Assembly: GCF_001591445.1 (NCBI RefSeq)
Contig: NZ_BCUX01000005.1
Location: forward strand, 124,001 to 188,000
DNA length: 64,000 nucleotides
Direction: 5' to 3'
DNA from: Neobacillus drentensis NBRC 102427
GTDB taxonomy: Bacteria; Bacillota; Bacilli; Bacillales; Cytobacillaceae
In this document: positions 25,813 through 35,210 of the stretch, piece by piece
Position numbering within the stretch: position 1 is the first letter of the stretch
Layout of the letters: the number at the start of each line of letters is the position of its first letter
Notes under the pieces: model-generated
What the model saw: the letters and a program-made list of their open reading frames with translations, nothing else
Database searches by the model: none
Told to the model about the DNA's origin: nothing
Translations under genes and position numbers: made by a program

Positions 25813-25852
25813 TTCAATCACCCCTATAAGAATTTAGTAAATCAAAATATAA

Positions 25853-26956
25853 TTAAGATTGTTTCAACTTTTTAAAGTTATCCTGTAGTTGCTCTAAACG
25901 TTTGGTTCCTTCAATCCGCATTCGTTTATTTTCTTCTTCAATAGCCCTTGTTTCCTGCATGCCCTTGATAATAATGTTCCAAGATTCTTCAATGGTCTCG
26001 ACTTTAATACTTGGACCACCCGCGAGCCTAGCAATGTCTGTGCTTTGCTGCGAAATATTTTGTGCATTTTTAAGAAGCATTTCATTGGTCCTGCGGTCAA
26101 GCTCACTCATTGAATCAGCAACCAGCTTTTGTCTTTTCGCCGCCATCGCTTGGATCAAACCATTTTTAAAAATCGGGATGGTAGTCACAAATGCTGAATT
26201 GATTTTTCCTATCAGTTTTGTATTTCCTCTTTGCAATAGCCGAATTTGAGGCGCTGTTTGCAGTGAGACCATTTTGGCCATTTCTAGATCATAAATACGC
26301 TGTTCCAATAACTCAATGACATTTTTCAGAGAATCTAATTGCATTGAGGCAAGTTGGTCACCAGATGCAGAACGGGCTTCAAGCTGTGGAAGTTGACTGT
26401 TTTTTAGTTCCTCCACTTTTATTTCACCGGCAACAATATATTTTTCAAGCGTTAAATAGTATTGGTAGTTTTGCTCATACATTTGCTCGAGCATATTTGT
26501 TGAATCAACCATTTCATGCTGATATTTCGATATTTCTATGTACACTTTATCAATTTCGGAGCCCATGGTTTGGTATTTGCCAAACAGCTTTTCGACTACC
26601 TTTTCACCCTTTTTAAAAAGCTTTCCAAAAAATCCACCTGAGGTCTTTTGGAAGTCCTTGGCATCAAATTTATCCATGATGCGACCTAATTGTTTTAGAA
26701 GTTCACCTGAATCCTCAACTTTTGTTGTCCGCATATTATTTAATATTTGGTCAGAAAAACGAGAAATTTGAACGGCTGGTTCCTTTCCAAACTCTAAAAC
26801 TTGAATTTGATCACGTTCATCAATGGTTCGTGCCAAATTCTGAATTTCTGGTTCTTTGCGAAGTGCAAGTTTAATATCAGAGACTTTTGTTTCTGTCAGG
26901 ATGTCATCCGCACCTGCTGGCGTTAAGCCGCTTGATGAACTTGGCGTAAGGTTCAC
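25853..26956 (-). CDS. Toxic anion resistance protein TelA (YceH-like)
   Basis: A 367-residue largely helical protein of the TelA/KlaA family. It has long charged coiled-coil-like segments (for example around DERDQIQVLEFGKEP and LEQRIYDLEMAKMVS) and no membrane helix. Family knowledge: TelA proteins occur with TerD and confer resistance to toxic anions and some bacteriocins by an unknown mechanism. GTG at 26956 follows AGGGGAGAT. It lies three bases after yceG. Confidence 0.92.
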   Translation of the reverse strand: MNLTPSSSSGLTPAGADDILTETKVSDIKLALRKEPEIQNLARTIDERDQIQVLEFGKEPAVQISRFSDQILNNMRTTKVEDSGELLKQLGRIMDKFDAKDFQKTSGGFFGKLFKKGEKVVEKLFGKYQTMGSEIDKVYIEISKYQHEMVDSTNMLEQMYEQNYQYYLTLEKYIVAGEIKVEELKNSQLPQLEARSASGDQLASMQLDSLKNVIELLEQRIYDLEMAKMVSLQTAPQIRLLQRGNTKLIGKINSAFVTTIPIFKNGLIQAMAAKRQKLVADSMSELDRRTNEMLLKNAQNISQQSTDIARLAGGPSIKVETIEESWNIIIKGMQETRAIEEENKRMRIEGTKRLEQLQDNFKKLKQS

Positions 26957-26959
26957 TAG

Positions 26960-28597
26960 TTAATCTCCCCTTAAATTTTTTAAGATTCCTTGAAAAAGCC
27001 CTTTTTTAAAAATAGACGGCTCTTTAAATTCTAAATTAAAAACAACGTCTTCAAGCCAATGTGTATCAAATAAGCGTTCGTCTAAGTAACTTTCAATATC
27101 ATTATGGCCTGGAGGATTATACAAGATGATATCTATACCAAATTGATTTAATAGAAGGATTAACGCTGCATCCGACCGTGACAGTATTCCGGTTAATTCA
27201 TTATTATAAATGATTAACTTCGGTACATGTTGCGAGTAGTCAAATCGCTCTAGCAATTGAATGATGGGCTTTGGCATAAATAATCCCTGTGTAAATAAAT
27301 ACATTTTAACATCTTCTATACTTTCCCTCGGTTGGAGCTTTAAACCTGGTTTTTCGCACATTCTCCTAATTGCATTTGCGATTCCCTTTTGTAAGCCTGA
27401 AGATAAAAAGGAATAGGGCCAGTAATGTGCTTGCATCATAATCGCTGGATTAATTAAGCCATCCTTCCCCAGAGCATTTCGATAATGAAAGCGAAAATCA
27501 CTTGTGCTTGTCATTGTAATTGGCAAACGGCGAATCAATAGACTGTTTTCTAATTCACTGAGTGATTGCAAGCGGTCCCAGTACTCTTTTCGATTTTTAC
27601 TAACACCCTGTACCTTCGCAAAAATCGATGGAATTTTGACTCCTCCGTTCCCTACTTCAAAATCAGGCCTGACCATGGCTATTTCTTTCCCAAGAATAAA
27701 TAGTTCATCATAGGTTGTTTTTAATGTAATGGAGGAAGGCGTATAATCCCTTAATTGCCAAGGCTTGTAAAGACCTGAACCTTCTTGGTTTAAAATCGTT
27801 TCAATTTCCTTTGATGCCCGATAGGCAACGGTAGCCTTTCGACTGCGCTTTTCTTTTGGAAAGAGTTCTGCAGGCAGCCTATTTTGAAAATGATGAGAGA
27901 AGATTGGCTCATGAATCATACCCTCTAAAATATCCTTACCTTCTGGATGGAAAATAACAATATCACAGGCGAGCTTGCTTAAATAATATAAGAAATATTG
28001 GTGACTTTTCTTAAAGTCGCCGTACCACAAAAATTTAGGCATTTCCTTTTGTGGATCAGCCTTTTCCAAAACGGGTTGTAAATGATTGATTGACCATTTA
28101 ACAATGTCAACAAGAACCCTACGTAGTTCATGGTTCTTTAGCCCGTCTTTTTCAAGTTTTGCGTACAACTCTAGTGTTGCGATCATCGCCTCTCTTAGCT
28201 TTCGATGGACAACTGGCACCTTTGATTTCAACAAAAGCTGTTCCCCATCCAGAAAAGCTGTAAAGCGGTTGATGGACAGCTTTTGTTCCCGATTAATATT
28301 GATGACTTTTTGAATGGATTGAAAGTGAGTGTTATTAATGGTTTTATCAAGTGATTCCTCACTTAACAACTGAAGGTTCCATTCAGGGTTATTAACATAA
28401 TCAAACAGCTGGTTATAATAGTTATCCGTATCGATTGGTATCCCTAGGAACTTCCCAAGTACTTGCCCAATATGGATTGCTCCATTTTCTAATGAGTAAT
28501 TGGGCCGTTCTGGCAGCGTTTTTTTCAGCAACGTGGACCAGGTTTCATACGTAAGGGATACAGGATGGGCGATTAACTGATTTAATGGTAGATGCAT
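26960..28597 (-). CDS. yceG: YceG-like component of Ter biosynthetic module
   Basis: A 545-residue soluble protein, first gene of the yceG-telA-terD-terD operon. It has no membrane helix. The order YceG-YceH (TelA) is that of B. subtilis. Comparative genomics (Anantharaman, Iyer and Aravind) places this family in the Ter-linked biosynthetic module; the activity is unknown. AAGGAAGGGA precedes the ATG. A sigma-W-like promoter lies about 100 bases upstream. Confidence 0.85.
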   Translation of the reverse strand: MHLPLNQLIAHPVSLTYETWSTLLKKTLPERPNYSLENGAIHIGQVLGKFLGIPIDTDNYYNQLFDYVNNPEWNLQLLSEESLDKTINNTHFQSIQKVININREQKLSINRFTAFLDGEQLLLKSKVPVVHRKLREAMIATLELYAKLEKDGLKNHELRRVLVDIVKWSINHLQPVLEKADPQKEMPKFLWYGDFKKSHQYFLYYLSKLACDIVIFHPEGKDILEGMIHEPIFSHHFQNRLPAELFPKEKRSRKATVAYRASKEIETILNQEGSGLYKPWQLRDYTPSSITLKTTYDELFILGKEIAMVRPDFEVGNGGVKIPSIFAKVQGVSKNRKEYWDRLQSLSELENSLLIRRLPITMTSTSDFRFHYRNALGKDGLINPAIMMQAHYWPYSFLSSGLQKGIANAIRRMCEKPGLKLQPRESIEDVKMYLFTQGLFMPKPIIQLLERFDYSQHVPKLIIYNNELTGILSRSDAALILLLNQFGIDIILYNPPGHNDIESYLDERLFDTHWLEDVVFNLEFKEPSIFKKGLFQGILKNLRGD

Positions 28598-28697
28598 TCA
28601 TAATCCCTTCCTTAAAAAAGAAAGCTTAATTCTTTAGCAAATTATGTAAGGTTTCCATATCATCATATCACAGTTAATTAATTGGTTCATTTGTTTA

Positions 28698-28723
28698 TAC
28701 GAATGTCATTAAAAAATGTTTCG
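28698..28723 (-). promoter_or_regulatory. Sigma-W-like promoter of yceG operon
   Basis: The minus strand reads CGAAAC, sixteen bases, CGTA. This matches the sigma-W consensus TGAAAC-N16-CGTA except for the first base. Confidence 0.7.
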
Positions 28724-28807
28724 CCATTTTCACTATTTCCTCATTTTTCACCTTTTCCCTTGTCCTTACATACTATTTGAGTACTGACACTAAAGTAGGT
28801 GACTCGA

Positions 28808-29059
28808 ATGAGGTTTTTATATAAGCGGCCAAGGATGGAACACATACAGGATGAATTAAATACGGTGATGGAAGTAATGGTTTCCGATGTATTTATTTAT
28901 CTGGACTTATTTGTGTTCAGTTTCATCTTTACCATGCTGCTTTCTTCGGCATTGCATTCACTAGCCCTTTCAATTCTATTCTTTTTTGGCTGCTATAGTT
29001 TATTTGCTTGTGTATATTTTTATGTATTTAACCGAAAAGAAAAGAAGATTAAACTCTAA
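28808..29059 (+). CDS. Small membrane protein in the Ter locus
   Basis: An 83-residue protein: a charged N-terminus, then two hydrophobic helices (SDVFIYLDLFVFSFIF, and a second from about residue 45 to 70), and a basic tail. It is on the strand opposite to every other gene of the Ter locus, between the HAD and yceG genes, and its end overlaps the convergent HAD gene by 11 bases. The ATG at 28808 follows AGGTG. I do not recognise the family. It could be an unrelated passenger. Confidence 0.55.
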   Translation: MRFLYKRPRMEHIQDELNTVMEVMVSDVFIYLDLFVFSFIFTMLLSSALHSLALSILFFFGCYSLFACVYFYVFNRKEKKIKL

Positions 29060-29849
29060 GCTGCATTAGCTGTAAAAACTGTTGGATAATCTCTTCTCCT
29101 GCACCCACACCATAATTATTTGTAAGAGTATAATTACTGGTGCCTGACACCCTAGCGAGCTCACCATGTGCCGGGACAAATCGATTTTGACAGTTTTTTA
29201 GAAAGTCCCAATCTAGAACGGAGTCCCCCGCACCCGCAATGACTTCGATTCCTTCTCGCTTAGAGATAAATTCAAGTGCATCCCCTTTGCTAATTGCCCG
29301 TGGGATAAAGTATAGCTTCCTTCCTTGCAAAGAGATTCTCCATCCAAAAGAAACAGCCACATCATTAATTGCTTTTCGGTCCAGAGCAGGTGGGAGACTG
29401 TTTAATATATAATAGAAAAATAAGTTCTCTGCCTGCTTTATTTGCCCGTCAAATTGAAAGCCTTCTCTTTTTAGATTAGCAAGCAGCTCTGTTTGGGGAG
29501 CTGATTCCGCGTTCATCTGATTAAAAATATGTGATGACCACTCTTCCATCATTTCACCTTTATAAATAATATTTGCCCCATTTGAAGTAATCGCATATTT
29601 TAGCGGAATGTCTTTCTTAAAGATGAAGAAACGGTTAAATTGCTCTGTTGTCCTCGTAGTAACCGGCACAAATAGACTTGCTTGAGACAGCTCTTTTAAA
29701 GCAAAAAAAGATCGATCTGTCATAAAAGCAACCCAGTCATTATCTTTTTTCTCTACAGGTCTAAGGGCTGTTTTATCAAATTCCCCCAGTTCTTCGATGG
29801 CCCGTTTCGAATAAACCAAGGTACGGTCAAGGTCGGATGCAAAAATCAT
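29049..29849 (-). CDS. HAD-family hydrolase of Ter biosynthetic module
   Basis: A 266-residue HAD phosphatase-like protein. Motif I is DLDRT near the N-terminus, motif II lies in VPVTTRT, and the C-terminal acidic motif is AGAGDSVLDWDF, with a lysine in SKGDALEF, so the active site is complete. By context it dephosphorylates or matures the proposed nucleoside-like product of this pathway (inference from published comparative genomics). Its ATG overlaps the StiP gene stop (ATGA). Near the end, codons for VSGT contain GGTGTCAGGCACC, the same word as in the terminator at 2167-2220. Confidence 0.85.
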   Translation of the reverse strand: MIFASDLDRTLVYSKRAIEELGEFDKTALRPVEKKDNDWVAFMTDRSFFALKELSQASLFVPVTTRTTEQFNRFFIFKKDIPLKYAITSNGANIIYKGEMMEEWSSHIFNQMNAESAPQTELLANLKREGFQFDGQIKQAENLFFYYILNSLPPALDRKAINDVAVSFGWRISLQGRKLYFIPRAISKGDALEFISKREGIEVIAGAGDSVLDWDFLKNCQNRFVPAHGELARVSGTSNYTLTNNYGVGAGEEIIQQFLQLMQLRV

Positions 29850-30967
29850 TGGTTAATCCCCTTTACCGACTTGATTAAGCCGCAGCATAAATACTTTAAA
29901 TTTGGATAGGGTACAATCTCTACTCCCTTTTCTTCTGCAAGCATAAGAATATGTTTGACAAAAGGACTTGCTGGGTCGCGCATCAGAATCTTCCACGGAA
30001 CCCTGCGAAGGAGAACTCTTGTTGTTTCTCCGACACCCGGTTTAATATAATGGGTGCTTTCAATTGCAAATTCAGCTTGAATACGCTTGACATCCTCCAT
30101 CCCTAAGAATCCGGTTTCTATTTTTTCGTTGTTCCTTTTTGTCGCAAGCTTCGCTGATTCCCCGGCTATGTGTACAAATTCCTTACTAATCAAATTAATA
30201 TATTCATTGGAAACATCAACCGGGATTAAATCATGGTAATACTTTGCTCCATGGAAATCATCTTTTCCGATATATTGTTGATTTAAAACCGTCCTGCTCA
30301 CCAGACCTGAAACGGTTGAATTTAGACATGCACTAGGGATTAAGAAATCCTCACGGGTCCCAAACAGAGTGGTACAATATCCCGGATCGGCGATGACTGC
30401 TAATGTGTCATCAAGCTTAATCCCATATTTTTTGTGATAATCATCGCAGGCTTTTGTCAATTCAAGTGAAATTGCCCCTTTTCCAGTCCAACCATCCACA
30501 AATTGAATATCCGCCTCTGGATACTGGTTCAATATATATTGAAGTGCATTTTCGTCAATCCCTCTGTCGCGGATGATTGAAACACTGTAATGCGGCAAAT
30601 AAACATGGTAGTGCATGTGGATATATCTTTTGATTAATATACCCACAGGTGTACCAGCACGTGCGAGGGAGACCAATACGGTCTTATCACCCTTCAATTG
30701 ATAGATTTGTTCTGCGACAATGCCAATACATAAAGCTACTTTTTGTTTGTATTCCTGTAAAGTTTCCCAAAATAAATCCACATATGCCTTTGGAGGCTGA
30801 TACTCTATGGGAAGAGATTCGCTATAATGAACCCCTGATTGAACCATTAACTCCCGATTTTCTGTGGAATCCTCTAGCTTAATAGCGCTTAAATCCTTTA
30901 AAAGAAATTCAACATCCTCCGCTTTATAGCTTCCGATATTTGCTGGCTTATTCATTGTGGTTTTCAA
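29846..30967 (-). CDS. StiP family (phosphoribosyltransferase-like) Ter protein
   Basis: A 373-residue protein of the 'cysteine protease StiP' family as named in databases; comparative analysis treats the fold as a phosphoribosyltransferase-like domain plus an RNA-binding-like PELOTA segment. Seen here: VLVSLARAGTPVGILIKR, a PRTase-like loop, GYCTTLFGTRED, and a C-terminal region around GVGETTRVLLRRVPW. TTG 30967 is preferred because GAGGTGAT sits four bases before it; a downstream ATG is weaker. It overlaps the upstream PRTase gene by 20 bases. Confidence 0.83.
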   Translation of the reverse strand: MKTTMNKPANIGSYKAEDVEFLLKDLSAIKLEDSTENRELMVQSGVHYSESLPIEYQPPKAYVDLFWETLQEYKQKVALCIGIVAEQIYQLKGDKTVLVSLARAGTPVGILIKRYIHMHYHVYLPHYSVSIIRDRGIDENALQYILNQYPEADIQFVDGWTGKGAISLELTKACDDYHKKYGIKLDDTLAVIADPGYCTTLFGTREDFLIPSACLNSTVSGLVSRTVLNQQYIGKDDFHGAKYYHDLIPVDVSNEYINLISKEFVHIAGESAKLATKRNNEKIETGFLGMEDVKRIQAEFAIESTHYIKPGVGETTRVLLRRVPWKILMRDPASPFVKHILMLAEEKGVEIVPYPNLKYLCCGLIKSVKGINQ

Positions 30968-32324
30968 TTTGATCACCTCGGTATTCAGAAAAAAAGACGA
31001 GCCTAATCATCTTAATTTGTAATTTTTCCAGTTCTTTCAGTAATGGCTGCAGATTCTCTAACATTACTTTTCTCTCAAAGAAAATAAATATTTCATCGTA
31101 GTATCCGAGCGGGATATTATAAAAATAGTGTGTTATATCTTGGTCTTCTGGATTTGGGAAAGATGCACCATATCTTGCACCGTAACCAACTTCGTCTTCG
31201 ATAAAGATGGGACTTCGAGTAGTTGATTGATAAAAAACATCTCTACCCATTTCGGCAGTGAGTCTCATAGGAAGATACATAAACTCACCCGTGCCTAGGC
31301 AAAGAGTCCTTTTTCCGTTCCTTTTTTGGTTCAAAACATTCGCAGCTGCCCGGACCTTCTGGTGAAGACTAATATTTTCTGAACTAGTTAGCCCAAATCG
31401 ACCAGTCTCTTTAATAAATGCATGGCTATTCAACTGGTTATTTACTGAATAGGAAGTAGTCGTGAAAATAGAAGATAGATCGATTTGTTCAACAGCTGCC
31501 TCAACTCTTTTGTTGTATACAACATTTGTTGGCCGATTAACAATTTCACCATGCTGCTTCACCTGTACTGTACCTGCCAATAGACTGACCACATTGATTT
31601 TAATCCCAAGTTTCTGTTCAAGACAGTTAAAACGATTAAGATTTTCTTCTGAACGCCAATCCAGAATGGAAATAACGGTATAAACACCTCTCGGGAATTT
31701 AGCATGAATCGATTCGATAATATTTAAAGCAGTTTTACCCGTTGTCATTTCATCGTCAACGAGAATAATATCTCGTTCATTTTGGATCATTTCTAATGGA
31801 ATATAGCAGCGATGGGATGTCGCATGAGAATGCTCCTCTTCAAAAGTAATCTCGGGTTTTCCCTGTTTGAGCTCTTCCCTGGTAGTATGAAAGTATTCTG
31901 CAGATTGAAAACAGTTAAAGAAAGCATGCCCAAGGGCAGTCGCTGTTTCAGCAAATCCTATCACGACAGGTCGAATATTTTCCGGGATAAAGGCCATACA
32001 CCGGTATGATTCGCCTCTTCTAAACGAGTCTAATAGTTTCTCAGTTTCTAAACATTCAGTCCCCTTAACTGTTTCTAAATATCTCGCACCAAGCAGGGCA
32101 CCAGTCAGCAGCCCTTTATTAGGATTAATTGGCAGGTGTTTACCCAGTACCTTACTTACGAATAGGAACGAGCGTTTCTTATTAATCCTTGCCGCCATTG
32201 TAAAAAAATCTTCCAGCGGCAAATCATACGGATTTTCAGACACTTCAATCTCAGTTTCAATCGAGTCTAGGATATTATACGTATACTTCTTTTTTGATAA
32301 GGTCAATATTTGTAAATTCTTCAT
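30948..32324 (-). CDS. Phosphoribosyltransferase/TRSP-type protein of Ter module
   Basis: A 458-residue two-domain protein. The N-terminal part has a phosphoribosyltransferase signature: a PRPP-binding loop ILVDDEMTTGKTALNII near residue 225. The C-terminal part (LCLGTGEFMYLPMRLTAEMG, GRDVFYQSTTRSPI) matches the TRSP domain. Family knowledge: a fused PRTase-TRSP protein is a core piece of the Ter biosynthetic module. The ATG at 32324 has GGGGTG in front and lies inside the CitE-like gene, an overlap of 50 bases, longer than usual. Confidence 0.86.
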   Translation of the reverse strand: MKNLQILTLSKKKYTYNILDSIETEIEVSENPYDLPLEDFFTMAARINKKRSFLFVSKVLGKHLPINPNKGLLTGALLGARYLETVKGTECLETEKLLDSFRRGESYRCMAFIPENIRPVVIGFAETATALGHAFFNCFQSAEYFHTTREELKQGKPEITFEEEHSHATSHRCYIPLEMIQNERDIILVDDEMTTGKTALNIIESIHAKFPRGVYTVISILDWRSEENLNRFNCLEQKLGIKINVVSLLAGTVQVKQHGEIVNRPTNVVYNKRVEAAVEQIDLSSIFTTTSYSVNNQLNSHAFIKETGRFGLTSSENISLHQKVRAAANVLNQKRNGKRTLCLGTGEFMYLPMRLTAEMGRDVFYQSTTRSPIFIEDEVGYGARYGASFPNPEDQDITHYFYNIPLGYYDEIFIFFERKVMLENLQPLLKELEKLQIKMIRLVFFSEYRGDQIENHNE

Positions 32325-33462
32325 GTAACACCCCGTACAGCTGTGATTTTAAGACAGTCTTCTTTGCCCAATAAAAGTGAGGTTTTATTTCGTTCATTTT
32401 ATTAGCAAAATTACTTTTCATAACACCAATTTCCCCGGTTGAAGCTTTTATGATATTGCTAGCATCGATGAATTCCTCGTAGGATACAACATTAAGAGCT
32501 TGAACTACTTTGATGTGAGATGGGTGAATAATCGTTTTTCCTGTTATACCGTTTGCGATATCCATAAGGATTTCTTGAATTAACCCATCCATATGTTCAT
32601 CAATTAATTTTGCTCTCCATTTCAACCCTTCATCCCCATACCGTTCACGGAACGGTGTTTGCCTAAGCTGCGGCTTTAACATTCTCTTTTTCGCTGAAAA
32701 ATACTCCCAAACAGGACCGGAGACAACGTAGGCACTTTCAAATCGTTGAAAGACATTGATAATATCAGAAATACAATCTCTTAAGACAGCGATATCATAA
32801 ACGGTTGTATCTGCACTTCGGCGAATTCCATACAATCCACAAAAATCAGTGGCCCCTATTCGAACATTTAAAATAATGTCCTTATAGCGATCGAGAAGAT
32901 TCTTTATACCTATTAATTCTTCCATTCTGGTTTCTTTCTGAATGACCTCCGCTGTCTCCAGAATCGGCATCGCATAAAAAGGACGTTCAACCCTATGAAA
33001 TCGGAGAACTTCAACTAACAGTTCTTCCCCATTTTTAACGTTGAATTTGGGAAGTACGACCCCTGTAAGCAGGCTAATAGCATCCCCTAATTGTTCGCTT
33101 ACCCGTTTAAACTGCTCGAGGTTCCGGATTCTAATAAACATGAGCGGCAGATCCGTAAAGCTTAAAAAGCCCCTACTTAATTCACTATACAATTTTAATA
33201 ATTCATTGATAAGCAATGCCTCCGCACCTGTTACCTCGTTATCACCTACGGCATCTTCTAAGTCGATGACGAGAGAGGTTAATCCTTCATGTTTCTTGGA
33301 GAGAATCTCTTGATGGATATTTGGGCGTGTAGCAGGCATATAAAGTGTGGCTCCTAAACCATAAGAAAGAAGCTCACGCTTGGAATATTTAGTAAACGCC
33401 TGCGGTTTTTGAAAGAAGAAACGTTTAATATCATCTTCGTAAAAGTATGTAAAAAATTCCAT
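32275..33462 (-). CDS. CitE-like aldolase/citrate lyase family protein, Ter module
   Basis: A 395-residue HpcH/HpaI-type TIM-barrel protein. It contains LYMPATRPNIHQ, LVIDLEDAVGDNE with the acidic metal-binding residues, FIRIRNLEQF, and RIGATDFCGLYGIRRS, a typical CitE sequence path. Family knowledge: CitE-like enzymes cleave or form C-C bonds of CoA esters; in Ter clusters the substrate is unknown. ATG 33462 is nine bases after GAGGAG; a TTG two codons earlier is less likely. It opens the PRTase-StiP-HAD run. Confidence 0.85.
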   Translation of the reverse strand: MEFFTYFYEDDIKRFFFQKPQAFTKYSKRELLSYGLGATLYMPATRPNIHQEILSKKHEGLTSLVIDLEDAVGDNEVTGAEALLINELLKLYSELSRGFLSFTDLPLMFIRIRNLEQFKRVSEQLGDAISLLTGVVLPKFNVKNGEELLVEVLRFHRVERPFYAMPILETAEVIQKETRMEELIGIKNLLDRYKDIILNVRIGATDFCGLYGIRRSADTTVYDIAVLRDCISDIINVFQRFESAYVVSGPVWEYFSAKKRMLKPQLRQTPFRERYGDEGLKWRAKLIDEHMDGLIQEILMDIANGITGKTIIHPSHIKVVQALNVVSYEEFIDASNIIKASTGEIGVMKSNFANKMNEIKPHFYWAKKTVLKSQLYGVLHEEFTNIDLIKKEVYV

Positions 33463-33538
33463 AACCAATTTCTCCTCTTAAAGGGTAAAAAATAGGGGAG
33501 ACGGACTCTCGTCAGCTCCCCATTTTCGTCAAAAGTTT

Positions 33539-34318
33539 TTAGTTTTGTTTGCTGGTTTCCTTTTTCTTATTCATGAAGTGAACAATAAAGGTAGCTGCAA
33601 ATGTTACGGCTAGAATAATAAAGAAATGTAAGGATTCAATATGAATGTTGATTAACGGTAACGTAAGTGCCATCTTAATAGCAATAATCAGAATTAAGAT
33701 ATAAGCAGTGGTTTCAAGCTCAGGAATCCTATCAATGAGTGTTAGAAATACTCCGGCAACACCACGCATCATTAATACCCCAAGAATCCCGCCTACAAAT
33801 AATATCCATACCTGATTGCTGACACCAAATGCTGCAAGAACGCTGTCAACCGAGAAAGCAATATCCATTAATTCAACAGCAGCTACTGTTCCCCAGAAGG
33901 TACCGAATAAACGAATAAGCAAACCGCCTTGGTTAATTCCTTCTGTTTCCTCCTCATCGTGACCAGTATCCCCTTTACGCTTATCGATGAAATACTTTAT
34001 CGCTAACCAGGCAAGATACGCGGCCCCAAGTGCTTTAATGGCCCAAAACTTGATTAAGTATACACCGATTCCAATCGCAATAAATCGGAATATATATGCT
34101 CCTAATAGACCATAGAATAAGGCTTTCTTACGCTTTTTAGGTTCCAAATGTTTAACCATAACGGCTAAAACAAGCGCATTATCCGCAGATAGTAATCCTT
34201 CCAAAATAATAAGTGTCCCAATAAGTCCCCAGCTGACTGGGTCGGTTAATATCTTACCCCACATATTCAAATCAAAAAATTGTGCATATGTGTCCAAGAT
34301 ATGATTCAAAACTGACAT
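33539..34318 (-). CDS. TerC family integral membrane protein
   Basis: A 259-residue membrane protein with about eight helices. Acidic residues sit in the membrane segments (GLLSADNALVLAVMV and AVELMDIAFSVDSVLAA), as in TerC/YceF/YkoY proteins. Family knowledge: TerC-type proteins handle Mn2+ efflux and metal loading of secreted enzymes, and work with TerD in tellurite-resistance loci. A cytoplasmic charged loop (KRKGDTGHDEEETEG) separates the two halves. AGGAGG precedes the ATG by ten bases. It lies upstream of the CitE-like gene by 76 bases. Confidence 0.93.
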   Translation of the reverse strand: MSVLNHILDTYAQFFDLNMWGKILTDPVSWGLIGTLIILEGLLSADNALVLAVMVKHLEPKKRKKALFYGLLGAYIFRFIAIGIGVYLIKFWAIKALGAAYLAWLAIKYFIDKRKGDTGHDEEETEGINQGGLLIRLFGTFWGTVAAVELMDIAFSVDSVLAAFGVSNQVWILFVGGILGVLMMRGVAGVFLTLIDRIPELETTAYILILIIAIKMALTLPLINIHIESLHFFIILAVTFAATFIVHFMNKKKETSKQN

Positions 34319-34341
34319 TAAAAAAATTCCTCCTAGAATAT

Positions 34342-34463
34342 AAAAGCGGAAGCGCCTTGTTCAGGGGTGACAAGCATAAGACGAGCCGTAATGAAGGTTG
34401 CTCTTTAACCTTCATGACGGATTGGCTTATGACCTCGAGCCCCTAGGCGCTGCAGCTAGACAG
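34342..34463. repeat. Dispersed Bacillus-type repeat, copy 2
   Basis: Starts AAAAGCGGAAGCGCCTTG and ends CCCTAGGCGCTGCAGCTAGACA, sharing both end modules with the repeat at 3169-3317 but with a different centre. AGCGCCT/AGGCGCT ends and the internal arms can pair. It separates terD from terC. Confidence 0.7.
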
Positions 34464-34483
34464 ATTGGCTAAACAAAATTTTG

Positions 34484-34510
34484 GAAAAAGACCCATTATG
34501 GATTGGGTCT
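34484..34510 (-). terminator. Terminator behind the upstream terD gene
   Basis: Minus strand AGACCCA/TGGGTCT stem with a seven-base loop followed by TTTTCC, 16 bases after the terD stop. Expression of terC then needs readthrough or another promoter. Confidence 0.82.
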
Positions 34511-34525
34511 CTTACTTCTTAAATA

Positions 34526-35107
34526 TTAACCTACAGATAGTCCAAAGTCAGTTGCAAGTGCAGCTAATCCGCCTTGATAACCGCTGCCGATGGCACTAAA
34601 TTTCCATTCACCATTGTGACGATACAATTCACCGACAACGATTGCCGTTTCAATTGAGAAGTCCTCCCCTAAATCATAGCGAATCAGTTCCTCACCATTC
34701 GCCTCATTGTAAATTCGCGCATAGGCATTGGAAACTTGACCAAAGTTTTGACTTCTGCTGTCAGCATCATGAATCGTAATAGTAAACGCAATCCGCTGAA
34801 TATTAGCAGGTATAGTATTAAGACTTACTTTTACACCTTCATCATCACCATCACCAGCACCAGTGCGATTGTCTCCAGTATGTACCACGGCTCCATTTGC
34901 TCCTTGTGGATTATTATAGAAAATAAAGTCACTTTCATTTGTAACTTTTCCATTCTCTCCCAGTAGGAATACAGAAGAATCTAAATCAAAGTCATTCCCA
35001 CCATCATATTTGTTTGTATCCCATCCAAGTCCAACCACAACATTTGTCAAACCAGGATTTGTTTTTGTCAAATCAACTTTTTGTCCTTTTGATAAACTTA
35101 CTGCCAT
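34526..35107 (-). CDS. TerD family stress protein (first gene of Ter locus)
   Basis: A 193-residue TerD protein with [34 protein letters not shown] and [15 protein letters not shown], all the calcium-binding acidic residues conserved. It is very similar to the protein of 24589-25167. GGAGGAATG precedes the ATG, and a perfect sigma-W-type promoter lies 35-60 bases upstream of the start. Its own terminator follows, so it is probably the most strongly expressed member of the locus. Confidence 0.93.
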   Translation of the reverse strand: MAVSLSKGQKVDLTKTNPGLTNVVVGLGWDTNKYDGGNDFDLDSSVFLLGENGKVTNESDFIFYNNPQGANGAVVHTGDNRTGAGDGDDEGVKVSLNTIPANIQRIAFTITIHDADSRSQNFGQVSNAYARIYNEANGEELIRYDLGEDFSIETAIVVGELYRHNGEWKFSAIGSGYQGGLAALATDFGLSVG

Positions 35108-35141
35108 TTTTTCATTCCTCCAATTTAGGTGATAGTCTATT

Positions 35142-35167
35142 TACGAGTTTGTGATAAAAAGGTTTCA
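35142..35167 (-). promoter_or_regulatory. Sigma-W-type promoter of terD
   Basis: Minus strand TGAAAC (35167-35162), exactly 16 bases, CGTA (35145-35142). This is a full match to the sigma-W consensus. B. subtilis yceC-yceF, the equivalent genes, are known to be controlled by sigma-W and other ECF factors. Confidence 0.85.
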
Positions 35168-35210
35168 TTTATTATAATAAATTTTTTTCCTACCTATAAG
35201 CAAATCAACA

